NCBI GenBank assembly: GCA_030680235.1
Contig: JAUXWQ010000012.1
Span: forward strand, 1-64,000
Source: Coxiellaceae bacterium
GTDB lineage: Bacteria; Pseudomonadota; Gammaproteobacteria; Coxiellales; Coxiellaceae
Reading direction: 5' to 3'
Length of the DNA: 64,000 nucleotides
The position numbers and the translations under genes were made by a program. Shown here one piece after another: positions 55,820 to 64,000 of this stretch; position 1 is the first letter of the stretch, and the number at the start of each line of letters is the position of its first letter. A model generated the notes under the pieces. It was given only the letters and a program-made list of their open reading frames with translations. It did not search any database and was not told where the DNA came from.

Positions 55820-55953
55820 TAGCGAGAGCGCTAGCGACCGCGACACTCAAATACACAGCAAATCACTTATCCCATCACCAACTAACCCTGTAAAAAATGA
55901 TATCCATGTTTTTTATTGTGTGTTTGAGTGTCGCAGTCGCTAGCGCTCGTGCT
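55820..55953. repeat. Inverted repeat, family F-like
   Basis: Arms AGCGAGAGCGCTAGCGAC (55820-55837) with GCGACACTCAAATACACA (55839-55856), and the complement TGTGTGTTTGAGTGTCGC (55917-55934) with GTCGCTAGCGCTCGTGCT (55936-55953); only a few mismatches over 34 bases. Loop about 60 bases. General build like the elements at 26691 and 32631 but a different sequence. Confidence 0.75.
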
Positions 55954-55975
55954 TCCATCGCTGGCACACAGAGGA

Positions 55976-56179
55976 TTAAGTGTGAGATTTAAAAGGAAGT
56001 ACATTTCCTGAAATTGCACTAGACCTGCGCTGCCCCACTCTTTGATCAAAAAGGCCCCCAAAACCCCTATGCAAAACATTCTCAATTGTTCTTGACGCAG
56101 GAGATGTAGCGCCTTCTAAAAAAGGGAAAAACGTTGGACTTTTTGCTCTTTCGATAGGCTTTGGCTTATTATTGATCAT
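55976..56179 (-). CDS. Possible small protein (67 residues)
   Basis: MINNKPKPIERAKSPTFFPF and on, basic and Pro-rich, with AGAGG at a good distance from the ATG. No family recognised, no membrane segment. The Legionellales often carry many short orphan genes; this is a candidate only. Confidence 0.3.
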   Translation of the reverse strand: MINNKPKPIERAKSPTFFPFLEGATSPASRTIENVLHRGFGGLFDQRVGQRRSSAISGNVLPFKSHT

Positions 56180-56433
56180 TTTAAAATACCTCTGGTTGGA
56201 TGTTTAAGTAGGTTAAGTCTATACTGTGAATATTATGAACACCTTAAGGGCCCAGTGTATTTTTCATAATATATTGTGTAACTTCAGCCCTCGCTTAACC
56301 TAACCCTATCTCATGCAATGCGTTAATCCATTAATTCAATGTGGATACATCCAATAGACCCGCATCTTCACTTCCATTGGGTATAACCCCAGAACTAGGA
56401 TAAAATTAAAACAAAACACGGAGGTTTTCTGCC

Positions 56434-57252
56434 ATGATCCACATGATTAATGAAATAACGAGTGGTGTTGATAAAAATACCATTCACTGGTTTCTTGCCT
56501 TCTCACAGGAACTCCTAATCTCAGCGGTGGGTGGCTTTGTTGGCGGCGCACTTGCCTATGGCTGGTATATTGAACGTAAAGAAACAAGAAAAAATGAAGC
56601 CGCAAAAAAATCAGCTTGCACAAAAGCGTTGCTCACAACACAAATGGTATTGCTATTTCAAATTCAAGAATTAAAAGACTTGCAAAAAATTTGCCAATGC
56701 ATATTGGATTTTGAATTTGGCGCAGCAAAACTGGGTGAATTATTAAAGGGAGCAGACACACTTGCCGTTACACAAATGCTCGACCACATTGGAAAAGGCG
56801 GGAAAAGCCACGAAATTTTTCGCGCAACACAATTTATTATTCAAAAGCCATCCAGTAACCACATCATTAATTTACCACACGATATTTTTGATATTCGTGA
56901 ACTAAACTTAGAGAGCGATATTACCTCCCAGCCAGAATTAAATCATTATTTTAGACAACTGACCGATTGCAATCGGGGATACGTCAAAATTATTTCTTTG
57001 TTAGAACGTCACAATGAAACAAGAGACATGGTATTTAATCAGCTCGTTTCAACGCCAGAAATCATCGCTATCCGACATACAGTCGATACCGATAAATTAA
57101 AATTTCTTTGCACAATTGTTGCAATGACAAAAATATCGATTGATCTACTGGAAAAAACAACCCCTGTCTTAAAAGAAATGCGAGATGCCTTTGAGAAAAC
57201 AGGACGCTATATTAATGCGATCGGTTTATCAGAATCTATTCATCCAAACTAG
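56434..57252 (+). CDS. Membrane-anchored protein of unknown function
   Basis: 272 residues. One N-terminal hydrophobic segment (about 25-48, LLISAVGGFVGGALAYGWYI) followed by KETRKNEAAKKSACTKALL and a long helical cytoplasmic domain rich in Leu, Ile and Glu. No catalytic motif recognised. GGAGG stands 9 bases before the ATG. Convergent with the rhodanese gene and overlapping it by 17 bases. Confidence 0.7.
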   Translation: MIHMINEITSGVDKNTIHWFLAFSQELLISAVGGFVGGALAYGWYIERKETRKNEAAKKSACTKALLTTQMVLLFQIQELKDLQKICQCILDFEFGAAKLGELLKGADTLAVTQMLDHIGKGGKSHEIFRATQFIIQKPSSNHIINLPHDIFDIRELNLESDITSQPELNHYFRQLTDCNRGYVKIISLLERHNETRDMVFNQLVSTPEIIAIRHTVDTDKLKFLCTIVAMTKISIDLLEKTTPVLKEMRDAFEKTGRYINAIGLSESIHPN

Positions 57253-57550
57253 TATTTAAATTTTTCCAAGCTTCATAACCACCCACTAAGCTAATAACGG
57301 TTGCAAATCCCTTTGTCACTAAATACTGGGCAACAGACTGACTACTAATACCATGATAACAACAAACTAGAATGGGAGTTTCTTTTGATATAATTTCACA
57401 GAAATTTTCTATTTTTTGCATAGTCATATGTTCTGCGCCTGGAATATGGCCTATTTTATAACTGCCTTCATCTCGAATATCTAATACAATAGCTTGTGTA
57501 GACTGTAAGAATATTTTAGCCCTATCCGGAGTATATTGTTGAAACGACAT
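57236..57550 (-). CDS. glpE: Rhodanese-domain protein, GlpE-like sulfurtransferase
   Basis: 104-residue single rhodanese domain. YTPDRAKIFLQ, VLDIRDEGSYKIGHIPGAEHM (about 22-42), active-site loop with the persulfide Cys in LVCCYHGISSQSVAQYL (about 62-78), and LVGGYEAWK at the end. Length and motifs match GlpE, a thiosulfate:cyanide sulfurtransferase in vitro. Physiological acceptor unknown. Confidence 0.88.
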   Translation of the reverse strand: MSFQQYTPDRAKIFLQSTQAIVLDIRDEGSYKIGHIPGAEHMTMQKIENFCEIISKETPILVCCYHGISSQSVAQYLVTKGFATVISLVGGYEAWKNLNTSLDE

Positions 57551-57608
57551 TATTTAACTCTCTTTATTTAAAAACGTTCATATTTACACATTCTAAGAAA
57601 GGGTCTTA

Positions 57609-57884
57609 ATGAAAAACCCACCTACATCTAAAAAATATCACTATGTCTATATACTTGAATGCATCAACGATCACTATTATACAGGCTATACAACAGACAT
57701 CGAACGGCGCTATCAAGAGCATCAAAAAGGTAGCAGAAAATGTCGCTATACCCAAAGCTTTCCACCCAAAAAATTGGCAGCGCTTTGGTGCTTTGATAAT
57801 AAATCTGCAGCACTGAAAGAGGAGGCGCGAATTAAAAATCTACCGCGAAAGGAGAAAATGAAGTTAATAATTAAAATGGACTAA
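57609..57884 (+). CDS. GIY-YIG nuclease-domain protein, YhbQ/UPF0213 type
   Basis: 91 residues. HYVYILECINDHYYTGYTTDIERRYQEHQKG (about 10-40) has the GIY-YIG layout as VYI and YTG with the conserved Arg, followed by KCRYTQ and ALKEEARIKNLPRKEKMKLI. Single-domain UPF0213 proteins are common in bacteria; the role is uncertain, possibly DNA damage related. Confidence 0.88.
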   Translation: MKNPPTSKKYHYVYILECINDHYYTGYTTDIERRYQEHQKGSRKCRYTQSFPPKKLAALWCFDNKSAALKEEARIKNLPRKEKMKLIIKMD

Positions 57885-57946
57885 GTGTCTATTTGAATGG
57901 GGCACAAAATAAATCATGCCCCACTGGAAAGCAGCTCAAAGGCTGC

Positions 57947-58156
57947 TTAGATGAGTGTAACGTCTTCCGCTTGGAATCCTTTATCGCCTTTTACAACAGC
58001 GAATTCTACACGATCACCTTCACGTAATGTTCTGCGACCTGTTGAGTTGATCGCTCTGTAATGAACGAACACATCATCACCACCGCCATCACGTGTAATG
58101 AAACCAAAACCTTTTTGATCGTTAAACCATTTAACGATACCTGTTTCTTTTGCCAT
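57947..58156 (-). CDS. Cold-shock protein, CspA family
   Basis: 69 residues, single OB-fold. RNP1 KGFGFIT and RNP2 DVFVHY are intact in [32 protein letters not shown]. An AAAGGTG ribosome site precedes the ATG. RNA chaperone function is expected. Upstream sequence on this strand (58157-58260) is probably a leader. Confidence 0.95.
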   Translation of the reverse strand: MAKETGIVKWFNDQKGFGFITRDGGGDDVFVHYRAINSTGRRTLREGDRVEFAVVKGDKGFQAEDVTLI

Positions 58157-58627
58157 ATTAATACACCTTTGTTATTACTTAATATACTCCCCCAACCTAG
58201 AGCCTAAAACAGCACCCATAAATTGAAGTGTATACCGGAGGGATTTTATCATACTTTTTTTTCCGACAGAAATTAGAAATCACCTTACACCATCAATAAG
58301 TCACTGATTCACTAAAATTAATTCTTTAAAAATCACTATTTCCTCTGTTTCTGGTCATTAAAGCAAATCCCGACTTCGCTGACGCTCTCTTTGAAAAAGG
58401 GTTTGCTGCATAAATTCCCCCGACGCTGCGCGTCAACCCCCTTTTTCAAAGGGTGCCATTCCGCTCATTTTCAAAATACATTCAATAGACTTCTTTCCAA
58501 ACCTTGAGTAACGAGGTGAGTTCGCAGAAAAAATTTTCGAAAAACCGAAGCATACACGTCAGTATGTGAGGATTTTGAGAAAATTTTTTCGATGAAATCA
58601 TCCGTTAATCGAGGCTTGGAAAGAAGT
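58157..58627. other. Intergenic region with three hairpin elements
   Basis: 471 bases without a gene. From left: cold-shock leader/promoter; a small hairpin 58362-58407 (AGCAAATCCC and GGGTTTGCT); a family D partial element (58411-58466, sharing GACGCTGCGCGTC and CCCCCTTTTTCAAAGG with 3962-4097); and the family E palindrome 58486-58630. Confidence 0.7.
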
Positions 58628-58630
58628 CTA
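58486..58630. repeat. 145-bp terminal-inverted-repeat element, family E
   Basis: Ends TAGACTTCTTTCCAA (58486-58500) and TTGGAAAGAAGTCTA (58616-58630) are perfect inverted repeats, starting and ending with TA. An inner pair AAAAAATTTTC and GAAAATTTTTT is also complementary. No coding. MITE-like. Its right-most three bases, read on the minus strand, are the TAG stop of the GTPase-like gene. Confidence 0.8.
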
Positions 58631-59344
58631 ATAGATCGTTATATCAGCTGTGGGCGTTATATCAGCTGTGGGCGTTATGCCCTCCTGCACATTCCGAACA
58701 GGCGCAGGCTGAAAAAATGAACCCAAATAGGCTGCAGCACTATAAGTGCTTTCAGAAACAGATCTAACAGCATCAGAAATCCGTTCACCCAATGTTTTCA
58801 CTTCAGGATCTGCATGAAAAACTGGCACACCAGAAATCCTAGCAAATTGATGAAAAATATTTATGCGATAGCTTTTGTCCAAAACGGAACAATGATCAAT
58901 AAAAACAAAATCATCCGCGTATTTTTCTTCAAGCGACCTATAAAAATTTTCTGAATTATCTTGTGACTGGGATTTTTGATTCACAATTAAACCCAATGGC
59001 GGACAATCTTCAGTATAGGCTTGTTTAATTTCATATAAACATACTTCAATCGCACGCAAAGACTTTTCAAAATCGAGATTATCGACAACGATAACAATAC
59101 AATTTTTTTTCTGCCTTAAAACCTCAGCTCTCAGAAAAGAAAATCGATTATCTCCACTAGGATCAAAAAATGTCCCTTTTACGGTAGATTTTGAGTCTTC
59201 GCAAAAATACAGATCTAAACCCGCTGTTAACGCAGGTGCAGCCACGTCATCAAGACCCTTTAAATTACGCAAAAGGGATGTCTTTCCAGCACCTGTGGGC
59301 CCCAACACCGCCACAGAAAATCTTTTTATAGGCGGTGTTCTCAT
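58628..59344 (-). CDS. Ras/Rab-like small GTPase domain protein
   Basis: 238 residues. G1 LGPTGAGKTSL (about 14-24), a Thr in the G2 region (PALTAGLD), G3 FDPSGDNRFSFLRAEVLR (DxxG, about 60-77; Rab proteins have DTAGQERFRSL), then IVIVVDN, G4-like VNQKSQ (about 121) and a possible G5 CSV. The order is that of small GTPases, but G4 NKxD is reduced to NQKS, so guanine specificity may be weak. The C-terminal tail has two copies of ITPTAD, coded by an 18-base tandem repeat. AAGGAGG precedes the ATG. Eukaryote-like; effector possible. Confidence 0.75.
   Translation of the reverse strand: MRTPPIKRFSVAVLGPTGAGKTSLLRNLKGLDDVAAPALTAGLDLYFCEDSKSTVKGTFFDPSGDNRFSFLRAEVLRQKKNCIVIVVDNLDFEKSLRAIEVCLYEIKQAYTEDCPPLGLIVNQKSQSQDNSENFYRSLEEKYADDFVFIDHCSVLDKSYRINIFHQFARISGVPVFHADPEVKTLGERISDAVRSVSESTYSAAAYLGSFFQPAPVRNVQEGITPTADITPTADITIY
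58638..58675. repeat. 18-base tandem repeat at the end of the GTPase-like gene
   Basis: GTTATATCAGCTGTGGGC occurs twice in a row (about 58639-58674), encoding the repeated C-terminal ITPTAD. Copy number could vary between strains and extend or shorten the tail. Confidence 0.7.
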
Positions 59345-59397
59345 GCAAGCCTCCTTAATTCTCGTATAAAAACAGGGATCGCAGTTATGTGAGTACT

Positions 59398-59457
59398 TTG
59401 ATGTAACTATTTAGCAACTCTACATACAAATCTACCACAACCGCTCAGTTTTTAGGG
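59398..59457 (-). repeat. 60-bp interspersed repeat, family C, copy 3
   Basis: On the minus strand CCCCTAAAAACTGAGCGG, then TTGTGGTAGATTTG, ending TTGCTAAATAGTTACAT. The TAA stop of the exported protein gene (59452-59454) is inside the first block. Confidence 0.7.
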
Positions 59458-59862
59458 GTTTTTTTGAATTCTTACCGTCATGCTTTGTGCAGCAACTTTT
59501 TCACCTGGCACAATGGTCACGCTATAAGAGGGGCTATGCTGCACATTGCTTGCCTCACCCGTACCAGCAAGTACACTTAATGTTAATGTTGCAGAACCAA
59601 CAGAATCATTTGATTTATTATCTAACATAAACTGACAATTCAATACTGATTGCGAGCCAAACGCCGCTGATACCATCCACCAAGGAATATTATTCACAGG
59701 CGCATCTGGCTTTAATTCATAAGGTAATGCGGTGCCATTACAAAGTACTTTAACGGGTGCATCAAGACCAATACTTTGTAAACTTAGTCCATCAGCCATT
59801 GCGCCCGTTGCCATTAGCGAAAGTGCCGCACCAAAACCCATTGCAAAAATTTTCTTTTTCAT
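59452..59862 (-). CDS. Small exported protein of unknown function
   Basis: 136 residues from the ATG at 59862: MKKKIFAMGFGAALSLMATGAMADG is a clear Sec signal peptide. The mature domain (about 110 residues) is beta-rich with two cysteines (VLCNGT, LNCQF), so one disulphide is likely, and it resembles an immunoglobulin-like periplasmic fold, though no family is recognised. The longer frame upstream is not needed. Divergent from tspO. Confidence 0.7.
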   Translation of the reverse strand: MKKKIFAMGFGAALSLMATGAMADGLSLQSIGLDAPVKVLCNGTALPYELKPDAPVNNIPWWMVSAAFGSQSVLNCQFMLDNKSNDSVGSATLTLSVLAGTGEASNVQHSPSYSVTIVPGEKVAAQSMTVRIQKNP

Positions 59863-59972
59863 TACGTTAGTAACTCCCTTTAACATTAAGAACCCAAAAA
59901 ATGGTAACGAAATTTCGTTTCTACTACAAGTCGTTGTATTATGAGTACAGCACAATCAACAAGGAGCGTTGT

Positions 59973-60443
59973 ATGATTAAAAAAACAGTGTGGTTAACTG
60001 CTTGGATTTTTGGTTTTCAATTTGTGGCTTACGTCATCCATCAATTTTTTCATTTGCACTTAAGTCCTTGGTATCAAAATATTGCAAAATCTCCTTTACA
60101 CCCCCCTGAAATTATTTTTCCTATCGTTTGGTCAACACTGTATGTAATGATTACGATCGCTGGCTGGTTGTTATGGCAAGAACGCCGTAAAAATACTGCA
60201 AAAACTGCTTTAAAATATTACGCGATACAAATAGCAATGACTTGGGCATGGGCGCCTATTATTTTTGCATTCCATTGGACAGGCGTAGGATTTTTTTGGA
60301 CCCTCGGTATTTTTGTAGCAACCTTTATGACGATTATTACTGCAGCAGAACAATTTGAATTTGCCACTGCATTACTGGGGCCATCATTATTATGGCTATT
60401 ATATGTTGCCTATTTGTGTGGCTATTTATGGTTGCAAAATTAA
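59973..60443 (+). CDS. tspO: TspO/MBR-family tryptophan-rich membrane protein
   Basis: 156 residues, five membrane helices. Family features: SPWYQNIAKSPLHPPEIIFPIVWSTLYVMI (about 35-65), WAWAPIIFAFHWTGVGFFWTLG (about 92-112), and LLWLLYVAYLCGYLW at the end; Trp-rich throughout. Homologues bind tetrapyrroles and cholesterol, and occur in mitochondria and in many alphaproteobacteria. A sterol link with the reductase at 24314 is only a thought. GGAG precedes the chosen ATG. Confidence 0.88.
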   Translation: MIKKTVWLTAWIFGFQFVAYVIHQFFHLHLSPWYQNIAKSPLHPPEIIFPIVWSTLYVMITIAGWLLWQERRKNTAKTALKYYAIQIAMTWAWAPIIFAFHWTGVGFFWTLGIFVATFMTIITAAEQFEFATALLGPSLLWLLYVAYLCGYLWLQN

Positions 60444-60493
60444 GAGAACGCTACTGCTCGGTATTCGCATCGCTTATAATTTAAGGAAAATGC

Positions 60494-61987
60494 ATGCCTC
60501 ATTATTTTCTTGCTATTGATCAAGGCACCACCAGCACACGCGCAATGATCTTTGATGAACGCGCAAATGCCTTAGGCTCACATCAAATTCCTTTCAAACA
60601 GCATTTTCCTGACAATGGCTGGGTTGAGCATATGCCAACAGATATCTGGGAAACCACGCTCACTTGCTGTAAAAATGTGTTACTGAAAACACAACTGACT
60701 GCTGAAAAAATCACAGCCATTGGCATTACCAATCAACGCGAAACCACGATAGTCTGGGACAAAAAAACAGGCGAAGCCATTTACCCCGCAATTGTTTGGC
60801 AAGATCGACGCACGGCAAAACACTGCGCGCAATTATCGCAAGATAATAAAATTGTCGATGCCATTTCTAATAAAACAGGATTACGCATTGATGCCTATTT
60901 TTCTGCCACTAAAATCGCCTGGATTTTAGATCACGTTGAAAATACCGGCATTAAAGCGAGAGATCGGGCGGAAAAAGGCGAATTAGCCTTTGGCACCATT
61001 GATACTTTTTTATTATGGAAATTCACGAATGGGAAAAGTTTTGCAACGGATGCCACCAATGCCTCACGCACCCTACTTTTTAATATTCATACACAAACGT
61101 GGGATGATGAATTACTCGCCATTTTCAACATTCCTAAAAATATCTTACCCACTGTTTTAGACTGCAACGCCCATTTTGGTGTCACAGAAAAATCGTTATT
61201 AGGCGCTGAAATTCCAATAACAGGCATTGCGGGTGATCAACAGGCAGCAAGCATTGGGCAAGCTTGTTTTAATGAAGGTATGATCAAAAGCACCTACGGT
61301 ACTGGCTGCTTTGTCATGATAAATACAGGAAAAACAGTCGTAAAGTCTCATTATCAATTATTATCAACCATTGCCTATCGCATTAATCATAAAACAACCT
61401 ATGCCTTAGAAGGCTCTATTTTTTCTGCAGGCGTTGGCATGCAATGGTTAACACAAAATTTAAAGTGCCTTGAAAATGCGAATGAATCCGAAAAATTAAT
61501 TGCTGATATACCCGACACACACGGCGTTTATTTTGTGCCTGCTTTTACGGGATTAGGCGCCCCTTATTGGAACCCCGATGCACGCGCTGCTATTTTAGGC
61601 ATCACACGTGAAACGCAAATCCCCCACATTGTCCGCGCTGCCTTAGAAGCCGTCGCGTATCAAACATGCGATTTAATTGAAGCCATCAAAGAAGATATTT
61701 CATTGCCACTTCAAGCCTTACGCGTTGATGGCGGCATGACACATAACGCCTGGCTATTACAATTTTTGGCAGATATGTTAGCCATGCCCGTTATGCGAAA
61801 CAGTTGTGTTGAAACCTCGGCACTCGGTGTTGCACTACTCGCAGGTTTAGGGGCAGGTGTTTATAAAAATCTCTCTGATATTGAACAGATCGTACAGTCT
61901 GAAAAAATTATTTCGCCAAAAATGCATGAAAGTGATCGCAAAAAATATTACGATGGCTGGAAGAAAGCGGTAACAAGAGTACTCTAA
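60494..61987 (+). CDS. glpK: Glycerol kinase
   Basis: Phosphorylates glycerol. FGGY family: [16 protein letters not shown] (1-20), [30 protein letters not shown] (about 77-107), [16 protein letters not shown], and [13 protein letters not shown], then the FGGY-2 motif region [13 protein letters not shown]. 497 residues, complete. No glpF or glpD is adjacent. Legionella use glycerol inside macrophages, so a metabolic role in the host is plausible. Confidence 0.96.
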   Translation: MPHYFLAIDQGTTSTRAMIFDERANALGSHQIPFKQHFPDNGWVEHMPTDIWETTLTCCKNVLLKTQLTAEKITAIGITNQRETTIVWDKKTGEAIYPAIVWQDRRTAKHCAQLSQDNKIVDAISNKTGLRIDAYFSATKIAWILDHVENTGIKARDRAEKGELAFGTIDTFLLWKFTNGKSFATDATNASRTLLFNIHTQTWDDELLAIFNIPKNILPTVLDCNAHFGVTEKSLLGAEIPITGIAGDQQAASIGQACFNEGMIKSTYGTGCFVMINTGKTVVKSHYQLLSTIAYRINHKTTYALEGSIFSAGVGMQWLTQNLKCLENANESEKLIADIPDTHGVYFVPAFTGLGAPYWNPDARAAILGITRETQIPHIVRAALEAVAYQTCDLIEAIKEDISLPLQALRVDGGMTHNAWLLQFLADMLAMPVMRNSCVETSALGVALLAGLGAGVYKNLSDIEQIVQSEKIISPKMHESDRKKYYDGWKKAVTRVL

Positions 61988-61988
61988 A

Positions 61989-62666
61989 ATGAAAAAAGCA
62001 GTTGTCTTATTATCTGGTGGATTAGATTCCACAACCTGTTTGGCCATTGCTAAACACGAAGGCTATGAATGCTATGCCTTGAGTTTTAATTACGGACAAA
62101 AACATACTAGTGAATTAGAAGCTGCTAAAAGAATTGCAAAACAATTTGGCGTTGTGCAGCATGAAATATTTTCATTTTCAACAGCAGCGCTGAGTCATTC
62201 TGCATTAACCGATCAATCAATTGATGTTCCGGATTACCAACCTTCGGATGAGATTCCTGTTACTTATGTTCCTGCGAGAAATACGGTATTTTTATCATTT
62301 GCATTAGGATGGACAGAAGTATTGGAGGCCGATGCCATTTTTATTGGTGTCAATGCGGTTGATTATTCAGGCTATCCAGATTGCAGGCCTGATTATATTG
62401 CTACCTTTCAAACACTTGCTAATTTAGCGACAAAATCAGGCATAAATGGCAAAAAAATCTCGATTGAAACGCCACTAATGTATCTTACCAAAACTGACAT
62501 TATTAAACGGGGGCATGCACTGGGAGTCAATTATTCGCTAACAGTTTCCTGTTATCGCGCCAATGATAAAGGCGAAGCCTGTGGCGAATGCGATAGTTGC
62601 GCATTTCGCAAAAAAGGATTTGCGGATGCAGGGGTTGCTGATCAAACGAAATATAGTCCGTTGTAA
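61989..62666 (+). CDS. queC: 7-cyano-7-deazaguanine synthase QueC
   Basis: Converts CDG to preQ0 in queuosine synthesis. PP-loop [13 protein letters not shown] (9-21), [18 protein letters not shown] (about 92-109), and the zinc cysteines in [25 protein letters not shown] (about 188-212). 225 residues. One base after the glpK stop, so cotranscribed, though the pathways are unrelated. Confidence 0.95.
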   Translation: MKKAVVLLSGGLDSTTCLAIAKHEGYECYALSFNYGQKHTSELEAAKRIAKQFGVVQHEIFSFSTAALSHSALTDQSIDVPDYQPSDEIPVTYVPARNTVFLSFALGWTEVLEADAIFIGVNAVDYSGYPDCRPDYIATFQTLANLATKSGINGKKISIETPLMYLTKTDIIKRGHALGVNYSLTVSCYRANDKGEACGECDSCAFRKKGFADAGVADQTKYSPL

Positions 62667-62681
62667 AATCCTCCCGGTTCG

Positions 62682-64000
62682 CTACGCAATATTCTCAATG
62701 CACCGTCCGCAAATCAATGGATGATCCGAATGCTTACCCACATCTTCGCGGTGATGCCAACAACGCGCGCATTTTGTGTGTGTCGATACAACCACGTCGA
62801 TTTGAATATCTGCTGGATTATGCGATTTTATAATTTCTAATTTCGATACAATAAATAAAAATTGCAACTCATTTTTCAGTTGCATTAAGACATCATAATT
62901 TTCGCCACCCACATGCAAAACAATTTCTGCATCCAACCCAGAACCAATTTTTCCATCCGCACGATAGGCCTCTAATGATTTATTGACATCATTACGAAGA
63001 TTAATCACAAAATCCCAATCAATAGTCGATTGTTTCAATACAGGAAAATTTGTAAACCATTGCGATAAAAATACAAATGGCTCCCGTTTTCCAGGCATCA
63101 ACTGCCACACTTCATCAGCCGTGAAAGTTGTGATTGGCGCCAACCAACGCACCATCGCCTCGCACAAATAATACAATGCGGTTTGTGCAGAACGACGCGG
63201 CAATCCATTTTTCGCACCTGTATATTGACGGTCCTTAATCACATCCAAATAAAATCCACCTAAATCCACAGAACAAAAATTATGAATTAGCTGGTAAATT
63301 GCGGGGAATTGATAATGATCGAACGCAGCAATAATATCTGTTTGTAATTGCTGTGTGCGCGAAATTAACCAGGTATCCAGTGCTAATAATTTTTCACCCG
63401 GCACACAATCTGTTTCGGGATTAAAATCAAATAAATTCGACAATAAAAAACGCATCGTATTGCGAATACGACGATAGGTATCGCTGCAACGCTTTAAAAT
63501 TTCTTCAGAAACACTCATGTCATCTGTGTGATCAATCGACGTTGCCCACAAACGCAAAACATCCGCACCATAATTTTTCACAACATCCGCAGGAGACACC
63601 GTATTGCCGAGTGATTTCGACATTTTACGACCCTTAGCATCAACCACATAACCATGTGTTACTACAGATTTATAAGGTGCCGCATCACGCACTGCAATGG
63701 CGGTTAATAAAGAAGATTGGAACCAACCCCGATGTTGATCTGATCCTTCTAAATATAAATCCGCAGGTACCGCTAATTCTTTTCTGGCTGCTAATACAGA
63801 AGTATGTGTCACACCCGATTCAAACCAAACATCTAATACATCAGTCACTTTTTCATAGTCGTCTGCATCAGCAATTAAAGTATGAATATCGCAATCATGC
63901 CATGCATCAATACTGTCTTTTTCAATTAATGTTGCGGCTTTTTCCATCACATTAAGAATATCTGGATGCAATTCACCTGTTTGCTTATGAATTAATAAGG
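62682..64000 (-). CDS. ileS: Isoleucyl-tRNA synthetase, C-terminal part (runs off the window)
   Basis: Class Ia synthetase; the first roughly 500 residues lie beyond the right edge. Visible: [37 protein letters not shown] in [17 protein letters not shown], the anticodon domain and the C-terminal zinc site [14 protein letters not shown] and LICGRC. The reading frame is open to base 64000 and continues the family sequence ([10 protein letters not shown]). The ORF is convergent with queC and ends 15 bases from it. Confidence 0.96.
   Translation of the reverse strand, partial: LLIHKQTGELHPDILNVMEKAATLIEKDSIDAWHDCDIHTLIADADDYEKVTDVLDVWFESGVTHTSVLAARKELAVPADLYLEGSDQHRGWFQSSLLTAIAVRDAAPYKSVVTHGYVVDAKGRKMSKSLGNTVSPADVVKNYGADVLRLWATSIDHTDDMSVSEEILKRCSDTYRRIRNTMRFLLSNLFDFNPETDCVPGEKLLALDTWLISRTQQLQTDIIAAFDHYQFPAIYQLIHNFCSVDLGGFYLDVIKDRQYTGAKNGLPRRSAQTALYYLCEAMVRWLAPITTFTADEVWQLMPGKREPFVFLSQWFTNFPVLKQSTIDWDFVINLRNDVNKSLEAYRADGKIGSGLDAEIVLHVGGENYDVLMQLKNELQFLFIVSKLEIIKSHNPADIQIDVVVSTHTKCARCWHHREDVGKHSDHPLICGRCIENIA

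Larger units (their letters stand above)
55666..56433. other. Gene-poor region with a palindrome and one doubtful short frame
   Basis: 768 bases. 55820-55953 is an inverted repeat. On the minus strand a 67-residue frame (55976-56179) has an AGAGG site 8 bases before its ATG. The rest has no recognisable gene; the last 30 bases carry the GGAGG ribosome site of the gene at 56434. Confidence 0.5.

Overview
The window (about 38-40 % GC by eye) comes from a gammaproteobacterium, most likely of the order Legionellales (Legionella/Coxiella type). The strongest marker is an adjacent icmV-dotA pair, core genes of the Dot/Icm type IVB secretion system. Supporting signs are eukaryote-like genes: a DHCR7/ERG24-like sterol reductase, a three-repeat mitochondrial-carrier-like protein and a Ras/Rab-like GTPase domain. 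I did not run any search, so family names rest on motifs and remembered homologues.

Layout. 0.3-7.2 kb holds housekeeping genes: rpsP-rimM-trmD-rplS, yhbY, rlmI, ruvAB and tolQR. 7.2-11.3 kb has two related-looking polytopic membrane proteins around a YihY-type protein, plus a 31-residue membrane peptide. 11.4-17 kb has wrbA, zapE, fis, an acyl carrier protein, dotA and icmV. 17-26.7 kb has an MFS transporter, ygfZ, small membrane proteins, lysS, a thioesterase, a LapC/PbgA-like protein, the sterol reductase and an FNR regulator. 26.8-36.6 kb has lptFG, valS, fur, bamE, rnfH-ratA, smpB, the mitochondrial-carrier-like gene, bcp and a dus gene.

36.7-46.6 kb is ssrA (tmRNA) followed by an integrated element of about 9.5 kb between 55-bp imperfect direct repeats. 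It carries an integrase, an AlpA-type regulator, a CHC2 zinc-finger protein, a Toprim/RecA-like replication protein and a terminase-small-subunit-like gene, but no capsid genes. This layout resembles a phage satellite (PICI or P4-like). Cargo includes an HNH protein, an XRE regulator, secreted and membrane unknowns, and a Phd-UPF0175/PIN toxin-antitoxin pair.

46.6-55.3 kb, directly beyond the element, is an AT-rich inorganic-carbon cassette. The order is dabB, dabA, a DUF6671-like gene, a Sua5-type threonylcarbamoyl-AMP synthase gene (an enzyme that uses bicarbonate) and a SulP-carbonic anhydrase fusion, with a divergent LysR regulator. 55-64 kb has hypothetical genes, rhodanese, GIY-YIG, a cold-shock protein, the GTPase-like gene, a small exported protein, tspO, glpK, queC and the 3' part of ileS.

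A second theme is a dense set of intergenic inverted repeats in several families. Many sit exactly at gene 3' ends, and several supply the stop codon of the upstream gene. No rRNA, tRNA or CRISPR array was seen; ssrA is the only RNA gene I can support.
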